Source of the DNA: Amnibacterium sp.
Lineage (GTDB): Bacteria > Actinomycetota > Actinomycetes > Actinomycetales > Microbacteriaceae
Direction of reading: 5' to 3'
DNA: 64,000 nucleotides
Assembly: GCA_025936735.1 (NCBI GenBank)
Contig: JAICSU010000002.1
Coordinates: 1-64,000 of the forward strand
Both the position numbers and the translations under genes were made by a program. Shown here piece by piece: positions 37,496 to 47,330 of this stretch. Under the pieces are notes generated by a model. It made no database searches. It was not told where the DNA came from and worked only from the letters and a program-made list of their open reading frames with translations. Every line of letters starts with the position of its first letter. Positions within the stretch are counted from its first letter, which is position 1.

Positions 37496-38439
37496 CGGCG
37501 GCCACCCGCGTCTGCGTGGTCGGCAGCGGTGCGATCGGAAGCCTCTTCGCCGCGCATCTCGGACGCCTGCCCGACGTCGACGTCTGGGCCTACGACGTCT
37601 CGCCGGCACACGTCGACCGGATCAACGCCGACGGCCTGCGGATCACCGGCGCCGCGGAGTTCCGCGCGGAGGTGCACGCCACCACCGACCCGTCCCGCAT
37701 CCCGCCCTGCGACCTCGGGATCGTGGCGGTGAAGTCCGCCTACACGAGAGCGGCGATCGCGGCGACCGCGCCGGTCTTCGAGGACGCCGCCGTGGCGAGC
37801 GTGCAGAACGGCCTCGGCAACGAGGAGCGCATCGCCGAGGCCGTCCCCCGCGTCATCCGCGGCACGACCCTCGCGGCGGGCGCCATCACGGCGCCGGGCG
37901 TCGTGCGGTACGACGCGACGGGCGGCACCTGGTTCGGCCCCTTCGAGCCGAAGCCCGCGCGGATGGGGGAGGTGACGCTGCTCGCCGACCTGCTCGAGCG
38001 CGGCGGGATGACGGCGGCGGGACTGCCCGACGCGCGCGGCGCGCAGTGGACGAAGCTGCTGTTCAACGTCGGCACGAACGCACTCGGGGCGGTCACCGGC
38101 CTGCCGATCGGCCCGATCGGCACCGACCCCGCCGTGCGTGGGCTCGCGAGCCGGCTCATCGAGGAGGGCCGCCGGGTCGCGCACGCCCTCGGCATCACGC
38201 CCGACGCCGATCCCGAGGCGATGATCGACGACGCGGTGGCCCGCGCCTTCGGGCACCGAGCGAGCATGCTGCAGGACGTGACGGCCCATCGGGTCACCGA
38301 GGTCGACGTGCTGAACGGCGGCATCGTGGCCGCGGCCCGAGAGGCGGGCCTCCACGCGCCGCTGAACGAGGCGATGGTCGCCCTCGTCCACGGCATCGAG
38401 GCGAGCTGGTCGCTCGAGCACGACGGGAGCCACGCATGA
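37492..38439 (+). CDS. Ketopantoate reductase (ApbA/PanE)-family protein
   Basis: CVVGSGAIGSLFAAHLGRLPDVDVWAYD, VAVKSAYTRAA, VASVQNGLGNEERIAEAVP, LLFNVGTNALGAVTGLPIG. Confidence 0.85.
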   Translation: MTAATRVCVVGSGAIGSLFAAHLGRLPDVDVWAYDVSPAHVDRINADGLRITGAAEFRAEVHATTDPSRIPPCDLGIVAVKSAYTRAAIAATAPVFEDAAVASVQNGLGNEERIAEAVPRVIRGTTLAAGAITAPGVVRYDATGGTWFGPFEPKPARMGEVTLLADLLERGGMTAAGLPDARGAQWTKLLFNVGTNALGAVTGLPIGPIGTDPAVRGLASRLIEEGRRVAHALGITPDADPEAMIDDAVARAFGHRASMLQDVTAHRVTEVDVLNGGIVAAAREAGLHAPLNEAMVALVHGIEASWSLEHDGSHA

Positions 38440-39080
38440 GGCTCACGCACCTCGGTCACGCCTGCCTGCTCGTCGAGACCGGGTCCGCCCGCCTGCTGTT
38501 CGATCCGGGTGTGCTCTCGGACGGCTTCGAGACCGTCGAGGGCCTCGACGCGATCCTCGTGACCCACCAGCACGCGGACCACGTCGATCCGCGGGTGGTG
38601 GCCGAGCTCAGGCGGAGGAGTCCGGATGCCGTGCTCGTCGCCCACCCGGCGACGATCGCGGCCGTCGGGCTCACCGGGGCGACTCCGGCCGTCCCCCGAG
38701 ACGAGCTGCGCATCGGCGGCAGCACTGTGCAGGTGCGCGGCGGCAGCCACGCCCTCATCTATGAGGACTTCCCGGACGCCGAGAACCTCGCGTTCCTCGT
38801 CGACGGCGGCGCCTTCCTGCATCCCGGTGACTCCTTCGAGCGCCCGGACGTGCCGGTCGAGGTGCTCGCCGTGCCCGTCGCGGGACCGTGGGTGAAGGTA
38901 GGCGATGCGATCGCCTACCTCCGTGCCGTCGCCCCGCGGGTGGCGGTGCCGTTCCACGACGCCGACCTGGCGGACACGACCACCGCGTTCGAGATGCTGC
39001 GGATGTTCACGCCGGAGGGGAGCGCGTTCGTCCCGCTGCGTCGCGGCGAGGCGACGGATCTGGGGGAGGAGCAGGCGTGA
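38436..39080 (+). CDS. Metallo-beta-lactamase-fold metal-dependent hydrolase
   Basis: LTHLGHACLLVETGSARLLFDPG, ILVTHQHADHVDP, FLHPGDSF. Confidence 0.87.
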   Translation: MRLTHLGHACLLVETGSARLLFDPGVLSDGFETVEGLDAILVTHQHADHVDPRVVAELRRRSPDAVLVAHPATIAAVGLTGATPAVPRDELRIGGSTVQVRGGSHALIYEDFPDAENLAFLVDGGAFLHPGDSFERPDVPVEVLAVPVAGPWVKVGDAIAYLRAVAPRVAVPFHDADLADTTTAFEMLRMFTPEGSAFVPLRRGEATDLGEEQA

Positions 39081-39994
39081 AGGTCCTGGGACTGTCGGCG
39101 GGCAACGCCGGTGGCAGCGCGGAGATCCTGCTGAAGGAGGCGCTGCGCGCCGCGCAGGAGGTCGGCGCGACGCCGGAGCTCGTCCGCATCGGCGACCTCG
39201 AGCTCGCCACGGGGCCCGGCGCCGACCGCGACGACGCCCAGTGGTTCTGGGACCGCCTGATGGAGAGCGACGGCCTCATCGTCGCGAGCCCGATCTACTC
39301 CCGCACGGTGCCGGGGATCCTGCGGCTGCTCGGCGACAAGATCTCGGGTCCGCAGGCCGACGTCGCCTTCACCGCCGAGCTGCTCCGGATGCGCGCCGAC
39401 GGCGCCGAGATCGCCGTCGACTTCCCGATCGACGAGCGGGTGCTGAAGCCACGCGTCGCCGGGTTCCTCGCCGTCGGCGGCTCCCTGCCGACCTACTGGA
39501 AGACCCTGGCGCTGCCGCTCATGCACACCCTCACCGCGTCCGCGCAGATCGCGGTCGTGGACCAGGCCGAGTTCGCGGGCGCCGGCAGCCCCGCCTCGAT
39601 CGTCCTCGACCCCGACGCCCTCGCCCGGGCCGCCCGGCTCGGCAGGAACGTCGGCGAGCAGCTCGGCAGGCCCTTCGACGAGGCCGAGTACCGCGGCGAG
39701 CCCGGCCTGTGCCCCGTGTGTCACCTCTCCGTGTTCGCCTTCCGCGGCGGCGCGGCCGTCGAGTGCGCCGCCTGCGGTGCGGGCGGCACCCTCCGCACTG
39801 AGAACGGGGCGCTCCGCGTCGAGTTCTCCCCGGAAGGGCTAGCGCAGTCCGTCATCGCCCTCTCGGAGAAGCACGCCCACTTCCAGGAGGTCCAGGAGAC
39901 CGCGGCGCGGCAGGCCGCGTACCGCGCCGAGATCGAGCGGCGGACGGCCGAGTACCTCGCGTGGGATCCCCGGATGGTGCCGGAGCGCGGATGA
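39077..39994 (+). CDS. NADPH-dependent FMN reductase/flavodoxin-family protein with C-terminal zinc-ribbon-like segment
   Basis: VLGLSAGNAGGSAEILLKEALRAAQEVGA, DGLIVASPIYSRTVPGILRLLGDK; C-terminal CPVCHLSVFAFRGGAAVECAACG. Confidence 0.8.
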   Translation: MKVLGLSAGNAGGSAEILLKEALRAAQEVGATPELVRIGDLELATGPGADRDDAQWFWDRLMESDGLIVASPIYSRTVPGILRLLGDKISGPQADVAFTAELLRMRADGAEIAVDFPIDERVLKPRVAGFLAVGGSLPTYWKTLALPLMHTLTASAQIAVVDQAEFAGAGSPASIVLDPDALARAARLGRNVGEQLGRPFDEAEYRGEPGLCPVCHLSVFAFRGGAAVECAACGAGGTLRTENGALRVEFSPEGLAQSVIALSEKHAHFQEVQETAARQAAYRAEIERRTAEYLAWDPRMVPERG

Positions 39995-40034
39995 GGCCGG
40001 CGATCGCAGGACGCCGGGCGCGGGCGGTGCCCGC

Positions 40035-40874
40035 ATGACGGTGATCGACGACCTGAACGGCTCGATCCCGGAGTCGGCAGCGGTGCAGCGGCGCCTCTGG
40101 AGCGCGGATCCGGAGGGCTGGGCCGCCTTCAGCGAGCCGCACACGCGGCCCCTCTTCCTGGCCGTGCTCGACGCGGTCGGCGCCGGCCCGGGCATCCGCC
40201 TGCTCGACCTCGGCTGCGGCACCGGCCTGCTGCCCGCACTCGCGCACGGCCGCGGCGCCGAGGTCCTCGGCCTCGACATCGCCCCCGCGCTGCTCGCGGT
40301 GGCCGAGCGGCTCGTCCCCGAGGCCGAGCTCCACGTCGCCGACCTGCAGCGGCTGCCCTTCCCCGACGAGTCGTTCGACGCGGTCACGGCCGTGAACGCG
40401 TTCCAGTTCGCGGCCGATCCGGTCGCGGCGTTCGGCGAGGCGGCGCGCGTGCTGAGGCCGGGCGGCCGGCTCGGCGTGGGGCTCTTCGCCGAGCCCGATC
40501 GAGCCGAGTCGACCGCCGTGCATCACGCGATGTCGCGGCTCAGTCCGCCGGCGCGAGCCGGCGATCACGCGCCGTACGCGCTGTCCGAGGGCGACAACCT
40601 CCCCGGAGCGCTGCGGTCCGCCGGGCTGGTGGTCACGGACGACGGCGAGGTCGAGTGCGTCTGGGCCTACCGGAGCCAGGACGACGCCGTGCACGGTCTG
40701 ATGGGATCCGCCGGCGGCACTCGAGCCGTCGAGCACGCCGGGGCCCGCGCCGTGGCCACCGCGATCCGCGCGGCACTCGCGCCGTTCACCGATCGCTCCG
40801 GAGCCGTGGCCATGCACAACATGTTCCGCTGGGTGCTGGCGACGAAGCAGGAGGACGTGATGATGAATGGCTGA
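40035..40874 (+). CDS. Class I SAM-dependent methyltransferase
   Basis: IRLLDLGCGTGLLPALAHGRGAEVLGLDIAPALL, LPFPDESFDAVTAVNAFQFAADPVAAFGEAARVLRPGGRLGV. Confidence 0.88.
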   Translation: MTVIDDLNGSIPESAAVQRRLWSADPEGWAAFSEPHTRPLFLAVLDAVGAGPGIRLLDLGCGTGLLPALAHGRGAEVLGLDIAPALLAVAERLVPEAELHVADLQRLPFPDESFDAVTAVNAFQFAADPVAAFGEAARVLRPGGRLGVGLFAEPDRAESTAVHHAMSRLSPPARAGDHAPYALSEGDNLPGALRSAGLVVTDDGEVECVWAYRSQDDAVHGLMGSAGGTRAVEHAGARAVATAIRAALAPFTDRSGAVAMHNMFRWVLATKQEDVMMNG

Positions 40875-41373
40875 GGCGCCGAGCCGTGGCCTGCACCACA
40901 TCGCCTACTGGACCGATGACCTCGCGATCGCGATGGCGGACGCCGAGGCGCTGCTCGGGGTCGGTCCGTTCCGGGTCATCGACCGCGTGCCCCTCCGGAG
41001 CTTCCGCTTCCAGGGAGAGCCGGCCGTGCTGGACCATTCCGCGGCCTTCGCCGCGTGGGGGCCGGTGCTCCTCGAACTGAACCAGGTGCACGACGTGCAG
41101 CCGCCGGAGCTGCGCGCCGCGCTCGGCATCTCGCCTGGGTCGGTCAGCCACGTCTCGTGGTGGACGGACGACCTCGAGGCGGAGTGCCGGCACATGGCCG
41201 CGAGCGGGTGCGCCCTGCTCACGACATCCGTCGGGGGAGCGGTTGCGGGCTGGTTCGAGGGTGGCCGCCTGTTCGCGCATCCGGTGGAGATCCATCGACC
41301 CACGCCCGCCGTCCGCGCCATCTGGGACTCCCTGCTCCCACGGGCGTCGAGCCGGCGCGATCAGAACGGGTAG
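40867..41373 (+). CDS. VOC-family (glyoxalase/bleomycin-resistance/dioxygenase fold) protein
   Basis: GLHHIAYWTDDLAIAMADAEALLGVGPFRV and second module SVSHVSWWTDDLEAECRHMAASGCALL. Confidence 0.8.
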   Translation: MAEAPSRGLHHIAYWTDDLAIAMADAEALLGVGPFRVIDRVPLRSFRFQGEPAVLDHSAAFAAWGPVLLELNQVHDVQPPELRAALGISPGSVSHVSWWTDDLEAECRHMAASGCALLTTSVGGAVAGWFEGGRLFAHPVEIHRPTPAVRAIWDSLLPRASSRRDQNG

Positions 41374-42836
41374 CGCTCGATCTCGCCCTGCGCGGTGATC
41401 CACCGCGTCTCCGTGAAGGCCTCCGCGTTCGCCTCGAACCCGCCGAACCGCGCGCCGGTGCCGGAGGCGGCCACGCCGCCGAACGGGGCCACGGACTCGT
41501 CGTCGACCGTCTGGTCGTTGATGTGGACGATGCCGCTGGGCAGCCGCTCCGCCAGGCGAAGGCCGCGCATCACGTCGCGGGTCAGGATGCCGAGGGACAG
41601 CCCGTACTCGCTGCGGTTCACGATGTCGACGAGCTCCTCCTCGCCGTCGAAGCGCAGCACGGGCGCGACGGGGCCGAAGACCTCCTCCGCGAACGCGCGG
41701 CTGTCGGCGCGGACCCCGGCGAGCACGGTCGGCCGGTAGAAGAGGCCCTCGTAGGTGCCGCCGGCCGCGAGCCGAGCGCCTGCATCCACGCTGGCCGTGA
41801 CCAGCTCGTGCACGTGGTCCCGCTGGTGCTCGTCGATGATCGGCCCGAGCGCCACGTCGGAGGTGCGCGGGTCCCCGACCGGCAGCCGGTCCGCGGCCGC
41901 CGCGAGGCCCTCGACGTAGCGGTCGTAGAGGGAGGCGGCCACCAGATGCCGTCCCGCCGTCATGCAGATCTGGCCCTGGTGCAGGAACGATCCCCAGGCG
42001 CCCGCACTGACGGCAGCGTCGAGGTCGACGTCGTCGAGCACGACGAGCGCGTTGTTGCCCCCGAGCTCGAGGTGCACGCGCTTCAGCAGCCGGCCCGCCT
42101 GCTCGCCGACGCGGCGGCCGGCGGCGGTCGAGCCGGTGAACGAGATCACCCGGACGGCCGGATGGGTGACGAGCGCCTCACCGACGTCCGCGCCCCCGGG
42201 CAGCACCGAGAGCAGCCCGTCCGGCAGACCCGCCTCCGCGAGCAGGGCGGCCAGGAACAGGCCGCCGCTGACGGCGGTGCGGGGATCCGGCTTCAGGACG
42301 ACGGCGTTGCCGAGCGCGAGGGCGGGGGCGACGCTGCGCATCGACAGGATGCCGGGGAAGTTGAACGGCGAGATGACGCCCACCACGCCGACGGGGACGC
42401 GTTGCGCGAGGCTCAGCCGCGGCTTCGTGGAGCGCAGGATCGACCCGGTCGGGGCGAGCGCGAGCGCGGCCGCGAGGTGCAGCTCGGCGGCGACGAGGCC
42501 GACCTCGAAGCCGGCCTTGCCCTGGGCCGAACCGGCCTCCTTCACCAGCCAGTCGGCGTACTCGGCGGCGTTGGCCTCGAGCAGCCGTCCCGCCTCGCGG
42601 AACACCCTGGCCCGCTCGTCGAAGGGCGCGTCGGCCCACGCCCGCTGGGCGGTGACGCCTGCCGTCACCGCGCGGTCGACGTCGGCGGCGTCCGCGACGC
42701 CGAACCGGCCGAGCTCCGAGGCGTCGGAGGGGCACACGATCGGCCGGGCGCCGCCCGCGCCCGGCTGCCATCCGCCGCCGAGGAAGAGTCGGCCGTCGGC
42801 GGAATCGGTATCGAAGAGGGTCATTCTCGGCTCCAT
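41361..42836 (-). CDS. Aldehyde dehydrogenase, benzaldehyde/vanillin dehydrogenase-like
   Basis: GVVGVISPFNFPGILSMRSVAPALALGNAVVLKPDPRT, VHLELGGNNALVVLDDVD, FLHQGQICMTAGRHLV catalytic Cys region. Confidence 0.87.
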   Translation of the reverse strand: MEPRMTLFDTDSADGRLFLGGGWQPGAGGARPIVCPSDASELGRFGVADAADVDRAVTAGVTAQRAWADAPFDERARVFREAGRLLEANAAEYADWLVKEAGSAQGKAGFEVGLVAAELHLAAALALAPTGSILRSTKPRLSLAQRVPVGVVGVISPFNFPGILSMRSVAPALALGNAVVLKPDPRTAVSGGLFLAALLAEAGLPDGLLSVLPGGADVGEALVTHPAVRVISFTGSTAAGRRVGEQAGRLLKRVHLELGGNNALVVLDDVDLDAAVSAGAWGSFLHQGQICMTAGRHLVAASLYDRYVEGLAAAADRLPVGDPRTSDVALGPIIDEHQRDHVHELVTASVDAGARLAAGGTYEGLFYRPTVLAGVRADSRAFAEEVFGPVAPVLRFDGEEELVDIVNRSEYGLSLGILTRDVMRGLRLAERLPSGIVHINDQTVDDESVAPFGGVAASGTGARFGGFEANAEAFTETRWITAQGEIERYPF

Positions 42837-42893
42837 CGCCGGGACGTCATCGACCGGCTGAGCGGAGTGTAGGCGCCGCCGTCGGGGGCCGCC

Positions 42894-43865
42894 TCAGTCC
42901 TCCTCGTCGCCGATGGCCTCGAGCTCGGCGCGCATCAGCACGAGGTCGCGGGCATGACGGTCGAGCCGGCGGTCCTCGTCGCTCACGAGCGGGATCGGCG
43001 GGACCGCGGAGGCGTTCCCGTCCGCGCCGGGGCAGACGGAGATGGTCATGCACTGGGTCGTGAGCGCCGGCTCGCCGCCCGTGACCGGCCGCGACCGGAC
43101 GTGGGTGGCGAGATGGATGCTGTGCGGGCCGGTGTGCAGGATGCGTGACTCCACCTCGACGACCGTGCCGATCGCGATCGGCCGGTGGAAGTGGATGCCG
43201 CCGGCGTAGACGCTCACGGTCGGCCGCCCGGTCCAGCCGGTCGCGCAGGCCTGCGCCGCCTCGTCGATCCACCGCATCACGGTGCCGCCGTGCACGGTGC
43301 CGCCCCAGTTCACGTCGGTGGGCTGCGCGAGGAAGCGCAGCACCAGGCGCGGCGCCGTGCCCGCCTCGGTGTAGGTCTCGGCCTCCATGGCCGATCGGAT
43401 GCGCGCCCGCGCCGCGACCCGCTGCCGCCCGCGGTCCGTGAGGTCGAGCTCGGCCATGCTGGCCGGCAGCCACGGGGGCACCGGCCTCGGTCGCCGCTCG
43501 TCGTCGACGGCGACGAACACGAGCAGGCACCGCGTCGCCCGCTCGTATCCGCCGACGGTCGGATCCGCGGTGGCGACCGTGACGAGCACCTGCATGCTCG
43601 TGCGACCCGTCGAGATGATCCGCGCCTCCGCCTCGACGAGGTCGCCGACCCGGATCGGCCGCGCGAAGTGCACATCACCGACGTACGCGGTCACGCAGTA
43701 GGAGCCGCTCCACGCCGCAGCGCAGGCGAAGCCCGCCCGGTCGATCCACTCGAGCACGCGGCCGGCCTGCATCGAGCGCCCGTCGACGCCCGCATCGGCC
43801 GGCAGGGCGAGGAAGCGGAGGGTCGTGCGGCCGCGCTCGGTGCCGAGAGCCGTGCCGAGGCTCAC
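42894..43865 (-). CDS. Acyl-CoA thioesterase, double hotdog fold
   Basis: Two hotdog modules: [50 protein letters not shown] and [53 protein letters not shown] start overlaps the PEPCK stop. Confidence 0.85.
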   Translation of the reverse strand: MSLGTALGTERGRTTLRFLALPADAGVDGRSMQAGRVLEWIDRAGFACAAAWSGSYCVTAYVGDVHFARPIRVGDLVEAEARIISTGRTSMQVLVTVATADPTVGGYERATRCLLVFVAVDDERRPRPVPPWLPASMAELDLTDRGRQRVAARARIRSAMEAETYTEAGTAPRLVLRFLAQPTDVNWGGTVHGGTVMRWIDEAAQACATGWTGRPTVSVYAGGIHFHRPIAIGTVVEVESRILHTGPHSIHLATHVRSRPVTGGEPALTTQCMTISVCPGADGNASAVPPIPLVSDEDRRLDRHARDLVLMRAELEAIGDEED

Positions 43866-45703
43866 GCGTACGAGCCGAGCCGCCAGCGCAGCTGCTGGAG
43901 CCGGCGCGTGAGCGCCCGCGGCACGCGGTCCCCGAAGCGGCTGAAGAGCCGCTCGATCTCGTCGCACTCGTGTCGCCAGCCGGCGGCGTCGACGGTGAGC
44001 AGCTCGCGCACGTCGGCGTCGGGCAGCTCGAGGCCCGCGAGGTCGAGGTCGTGCCGGTACGGCAGCAGCCCGATCGGGGACGAGACGGCGTCGGCCTCCT
44101 CCTCGATGCGGGCGACGACCCATTCGAGCACCCGGATGTTGTCGCCGTAGCCGGGCCAGAGGAAGCGGCCGTCGGCGCCCTTGCGGAACCAGTTGACGCG
44201 GAAGATCCGCGGCGCCTTCGCCCCGAGTCGCTCGCCGACCCGCAGCCAGTGGTTCCAGTGCTCGGCCATGTCGTAGCCGCAGAACGGGAGCATGGCGAAC
44301 GGGTCGAACCGCAGCTCGCCGACCGGGCCCTCCGCGGCCGCGGTCTGCTCGCTCGCGATCGTGGCGCCGAGGAACACCCCGTCGACCCAGTCGGCCGCCT
44401 CGGTGATGAGCGGGACGTTGTGCGCCCGCCGGCCGCCGAAGACGATCGCGTCGACCGGCACGCCGTCCGGGGAGTCCCAGTCGTCCGCGAGCACGGGGCA
44501 CTGCTCCGCCGACACGGTGAAGCGGGCATTCGGATGCGCGGCGGGCCGGCCGGAGTCCGGCGACCACGGCTCGCCCCGCCAGTCGATCAGGCCCTCCGGC
44601 GGCGTCGGCGTCATGCCCTCCCACCACACGTCGCCGTCCGGCCGCAGCGCGACGTTCGTGAAGATCGTGTTGCCCCACATGGTCGCCATGGCGGCCGGGT
44701 TGGTGCTCTCGCCGGTCCCGGGCGCGACGCCGAAGAAGCCCGCCTCGGGGTTGATGGCCCGCAGCCGCCCATCGGGCCCCGGCCGGAGCCAGGCGATGTC
44801 GTCCCCGATCGTCTCGACCCGCCAGCCGGGCCTGCTGGGCTGCATCATCGCGAAGTTCGTCTTGCCGCAGGCCGACGGGAAGGCCGCGGCGACGTGGTAG
44901 ACGCGGTTCGCCGGCGACGTGAGCTTGATCAGCAGCATGTGCTCCGCGAGCCAGCCCTCGTCACGGCCCATCACGGACGCGATGCGCAGCGCGAAGCACT
45001 TCTTCGGGAGCAGGGCGTTCCCGCCGTACCCGGAGCCGTACGACCAGATCTCCCGGGTCTCCGGGAAGTGGGCGATGATCTTCACGCTGTTCGAGGGCCA
45101 CGGCACGTCGGGGATGCGCGTCCCGGAGTCGTCCACGAGGGGCATGCCGACGGAGTGCACGGCGGGGACCCACGACGTGTAGCCGTCGATCTCGGCGAGG
45201 GCGGCCGCGCCCATCCGCGTCATCAGGCCGAGCGAGAGCACGACGTAGGGGGAGTCGGTGACCTGCACGCCGAGCTGCGAGAGCGCTCCGCCGACCGGCC
45301 CCATCGAGAACGGCAGCACGTACATCGTGCGGCCGCGCATGGCGCCCGCGAACCGCTCGGTGAGCTCCTCGCGCATCTCGGCGGGGTCGCGCCAGTTGTT
45401 GGTGGGGCCGGCGTCCGCGGGCGAGGCGGAGCAGATGAACGTGCGGTCCTCGAGGCGGGCGACGTCCGCCTCGTCGCTGCGGGCGAGGTAGCTGTTCGGC
45501 CGCCACTCGGGGTTCAACCGGATCAAGGTGCCGTCGGCGACCATCGCCTTGGCCATCCGGTCGGCTTCCGCGGCGCTGCCGTCGCACCAGACGACACGGT
45601 CCGGTTCGGTGAGGGCGGCGACGCTGCCCACCCAGTCCTCGAGTGCTGCGCGGCCCTGGAACCGGGCGGCGGACGGAGCGAAGGGGACGGGCAGTACGGA
45701 CAC
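43862..45703 (-). CDS. pckG: Phosphoenolpyruvate carboxykinase (GTP)
   Basis: [78 protein letters not shown] start with RBS GGGAGG. Confidence 0.93.
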   Translation of the reverse strand: MSVLPVPFAPSAARFQGRAALEDWVGSVAALTEPDRVVWCDGSAAEADRMAKAMVADGTLIRLNPEWRPNSYLARSDEADVARLEDRTFICSASPADAGPTNNWRDPAEMREELTERFAGAMRGRTMYVLPFSMGPVGGALSQLGVQVTDSPYVVLSLGLMTRMGAAALAEIDGYTSWVPAVHSVGMPLVDDSGTRIPDVPWPSNSVKIIAHFPETREIWSYGSGYGGNALLPKKCFALRIASVMGRDEGWLAEHMLLIKLTSPANRVYHVAAAFPSACGKTNFAMMQPSRPGWRVETIGDDIAWLRPGPDGRLRAINPEAGFFGVAPGTGESTNPAAMATMWGNTIFTNVALRPDGDVWWEGMTPTPPEGLIDWRGEPWSPDSGRPAAHPNARFTVSAEQCPVLADDWDSPDGVPVDAIVFGGRRAHNVPLITEAADWVDGVFLGATIASEQTAAAEGPVGELRFDPFAMLPFCGYDMAEHWNHWLRVGERLGAKAPRIFRVNWFRKGADGRFLWPGYGDNIRVLEWVVARIEEEADAVSSPIGLLPYRHDLDLAGLELPDADVRELLTVDAAGWRHECDEIERLFSRFGDRVPRALTRRLQQLRWRLGSYA

Positions 45704-45781
45704 GGTGCCTCCCGAGGCAAGAATCGGCTTGTCTTCCACTGTTGCGCCATCGGTGGCTGTCGTACAGGCTGAGGAACCGAG

Positions 45782-45797
45782 AAGATCGGGCGATCTT
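45782..45797. promoter_or_regulatory. Inverted repeat AAGATCG-GG-CGATCTT in pckG/RamB-like intergenic region
   Basis: Perfect 7-2-7 arms, 18 nt upstream of the regulator GTG. Confidence 0.45.
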
Positions 45798-45815
45798 TCC
45801 GAACGGAGAAGAAGC

Positions 45816-47240
45816 GTGGATGCCCTCCTCGTCGGACGACAGATCCGAGCGCGGCGCAAGGCCGCCGGCCTCACGCTCGACGGCCTCGGCGCGAGGGCCG
45901 GCATGGCGGCGAGCCGGCTCTCGCTCATCGAGAACGGCCGGCGCGAGCCCCGGCTGTCGCAGCTCGCGTCGATCGCCGCCGCACTCGGCGCCGAGGTGCC
46001 CGCGCTGCTCGCCGACGAGGCTCCGGACGAGCGGACCGCCCTCGAGGTCGAGCTCGAGCGCTTCCAGCAGGAGCCGCTCTACACGGAGCTCGGCCTGCCC
46101 GCCGTGCCGGCGTCGCGGAGCCTCCCGCAGGACGCGCTCGAGGCGCTCGTCGGCCTGCACCGCGAGCTGCGGCGCCGAGCAGAGCAGGCGATCGCGACGC
46201 CGGAGGAGGCCCGCAGGGCGAACACAGCCATCCGGCGGGCGAGCCGTGAGCGGAACAACCACCTGCCCGAGATCGAGCGGGCCGCGCTCGACCTGCTCGC
46301 CGTCGTCGGCCACGAGCGCGGCGCCCTCACCCACCGGTCCGTCGGGCTGATGGCGAAGCACCTCGGCTTCTCGATCATCCACGTGAACGACCTCCCGCAC
46401 TCGACCCGGTCCGTCACCGACCTCGAGAACGGCCGGATCTACCTGCCGCCCGCATCCATCCCCGGTGGCCACGGCCTGCGCGCCCTCGCCCTGCAGGCGA
46501 TGGGGCACCGGGTGCTCGGGCACCACGAGCCCCGCGACTACGCCGAGTTCCTGCAGCAGCGGCTCGAGATCAACGCCTTCGCCGCCGCCTGCCTCATGCC
46601 GGAGCCGGCGAGCGTGGAGTTCCTCACCGCCGCGAAGCAGCGACGCGACATCGCCGTCGAGGACTTCCGCGACGCGTTCGGCGTCACCCACGAGGCCGCG
46701 GCGCTGCGACTCACGAACCTCGCCACCGTGCACCTCGACCTACGGCTGCACTTCCTCCGCGTCGCGGGCGACGGCTCGATCACCAAGGCGTACGAGAACG
46801 ACGACCTGCCGCTGCCCGCCGACGTGTCCGGCTCGGTCGAGGGTCGCTTCGTGCACCCCGCGTGGGCCGCCCGCGCCGCCTTCGAGCGCACCAACCGGAC
46901 GACCGAGTTCTACCAGTACACCGACACCCCTGCCGGGACCTTCTGGTGCTCCACCCAGACCGGCACCTCGGCGTCCGAGGAGTTCTCGATCACGGTCGGC
47001 GTGCGGTTCGCGGACGCGAAGTGGTTCCGCGGCCGGGAGACCGCCCAGCGGGCGGACGCGCGGGTCGCCGGCGCCCGCAGGGACGGCCGGGACGCGGAGC
47101 TCGCCCGGCAGTGGCGCGGGAAGGCGTGGCCCAGCGCGAAGCTGCACGCCCACATCCTCTCGCCGCTGCCCACCGGGACCTTCCCCGGCGTCGACGACGC
47201 GGAGGTCTACCGCTTCCTCGCGTCCCACGCGAGCCGGTAG
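45816..47240 (+). CDS. XRE HTH + ImmA/IrrE-type transcriptional regulator (RamB-like)
   Basis: [96 protein letters not shown]; short-chain fatty acyl regulator family. Confidence 0.85.
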   Translation: MDALLVGRQIRARRKAAGLTLDGLGARAGMAASRLSLIENGRREPRLSQLASIAAALGAEVPALLADEAPDERTALEVELERFQQEPLYTELGLPAVPASRSLPQDALEALVGLHRELRRRAEQAIATPEEARRANTAIRRASRERNNHLPEIERAALDLLAVVGHERGALTHRSVGLMAKHLGFSIIHVNDLPHSTRSVTDLENGRIYLPPASIPGGHGLRALALQAMGHRVLGHHEPRDYAEFLQQRLEINAFAAACLMPEPASVEFLTAAKQRRDIAVEDFRDAFGVTHEAAALRLTNLATVHLDLRLHFLRVAGDGSITKAYENDDLPLPADVSGSVEGRFVHPAWAARAAFERTNRTTEFYQYTDTPAGTFWCSTQTGTSASEEFSITVGVRFADAKWFRGRETAQRADARVAGARRDGRDAELARQWRGKAWPSAKLHAHILSPLPTGTFPGVDDAEVYRFLASHASR

Positions 47241-47330
47241 CGGGGCGGCGCCATGCGTGCGCTCGGATCATGATCGACGTCGGAGGGCGGCGCGCTAGCC
47301 TGCGCTTCATCCTCTGACGGAGGAGCGGGC

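Noticed and set aside
40867-41373. VOC protein as the missing extradiol ring-cleavage dioxygenase
   Set aside because: Short (168 aa) with no clear 2-His-1-Glu extradiol signature; kept as generic VOC.
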